Shown here piece by piece: positions 6,063 through 6,140 of a stretch of DNA of 6,140 nt (its first letter is position 1; every line of letters starts with the position of its first letter). The DNA lies in the NCBI GenBank assembly GCA_039817205.1, contig JBCBWG010000196.1:1-6140 (forward strand), read 5' to 3'. The notes under the pieces were generated by a model. That model searched no databases, was not told the DNA's origin, and saw nothing but the letters and a program-made list of their open reading frames with translations. The translations under genes were made by a program, and so were the position numbers. The stretch is from JBCBWG01 sp039817205 (GTDB lineage: Bacteria > Pseudomonadota > Alphaproteobacteria > Rhizobiales > Hyphomicrobiaceae).

Positions 6063-6140
6063 ATGAGCGTGGCTGAACCTGAGGGTCCCGCTGACGCGTT
6101 TCGCGTTCCACGGGATCGGGGACCTGCGTCAGAGGTTGCT
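6063..6140 (+). CDS. Possible start of an unrecognised gene, cut by right edge
   Basis: From the ATG at 6063 the plus strand is open for 26 codons to the edge, beginning MSVAEPEGPADAF. The composition is plausible for a soluble protein, but nothing is recognisable. There is no clear ribosome site: the nearest purine-rich bases are GGGG at 6053-6056. The ATG overlaps the TGA of a 97-codon plus-strand frame (ATGA at 6063-6066). The same frame is also open upstream, so a different start is possible. Divergent orientation to kdgK would fit, but this call is weak. Confidence 0.25.
   Translation, partial: MSVAEPEGPADAFRVPRDRGPASEVA

Larger units (their letters stand above)
5749..6140. other. About 390 bases without an assignable gene
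   Basis: I recognise no product in any frame here. Several frames are open merely because the DNA is GC-rich. A minus-strand frame (6111-5788) encodes an arginine-heavy string without domain character. A minus-strand GTG frame (5999-5691) would run into kdgK. A plus-strand frame in phase with the ATG at 6063 is open from 5763 to the right edge and shows a coding-like base pattern (GC-rich first and third positions), but the complementary minus frame shows the same pattern, so this does not decide strand. The stretch probably contains the kdgK promoter. It also holds a perfect inverted repeat at 5940-5960 and three copies of an 11-base motif. Confidence 0.5.

Noticed and set aside
5788..6111. 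Arg/Pro/Gln-rich minus-strand frame, open to the right edge, ending 40 bases before kdgK
   Set aside because: The spacing looks operon-like, but codon positions show no GC bias expected of a gene here and the string is what GC-rich non-coding DNA gives. A basic tail of a real protein cannot be fully excluded without sequence to the right.

Overview
The window reads as a chromosomal stretch of a GC-rich alphaproteobacterium, most likely of the Hyphomicrobiales (Rhizobiales) type. The support is indirect. The NAD kinase is the short alphaproteobacterial form with its typical C-terminal tail, the VWA protein belongs to a secreted family common in that group, and codon use is uniformly GC-rich. 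No rRNA, tRNA, CRISPR array, insertion sequence or phage gene is visible.

Layout from left to right: (1) positions 1-1151, minus strand, a secreted von Willebrand factor A (VWA) domain protein whose C-terminus lies beyond the left edge. (2) 1152-1322, a divergent promoter region. (3) 1323-2611, plus strand, a YdjA-like nitroreductase followed 41 bp later by an FMN-binding flavin-reductase-like protein, probably one operon, closed by a strong 17-bp hairpin. (4) 2680-3462, minus strand, NAD kinase (nadK). (5) 3463-3665, a divergent intergenic region with an 11-bp tandem repeat. (6) 3666-4676, plus strand, cutA then eda (KDPG aldolase), 15 bp apart. (7) 4699-5748, minus strand, a 2-keto-3-deoxygluconate kinase (kdgK type), ending 22 bp from the end of eda. 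(8) 5749-6140, a stretch with no gene I can defend, carrying a perfect 21-bp inverted repeat and a possible gene start running off the right edge.

Functionally, kdgK and eda catalyse consecutive steps: 2-keto-3-deoxygluconate is phosphorylated to KDPG, which is cleaved to pyruvate and glyceraldehyde 3-phosphate. This is the lower half of the Entner-Doudoroff and hexuronate pathways. Here they sit tail to tail on opposite strands rather than in one operon. The nitroreductase, flavin reductase and NAD kinase share a loose flavin/NAD(P)H theme, but nothing in the sequence proves that they work together.

The region is mostly ordinary housekeeping and metabolic sequence, and I do not see a new defence or mobile system. 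The points most worth a second look are the altered MIDAS threonine in the VWA protein, a normally conserved Asn replaced by His in NadK, the 11-bp tandem repeat before cutA, the unclear start of kdgK, and the inverted repeat in the right-hand non-coding stretch.
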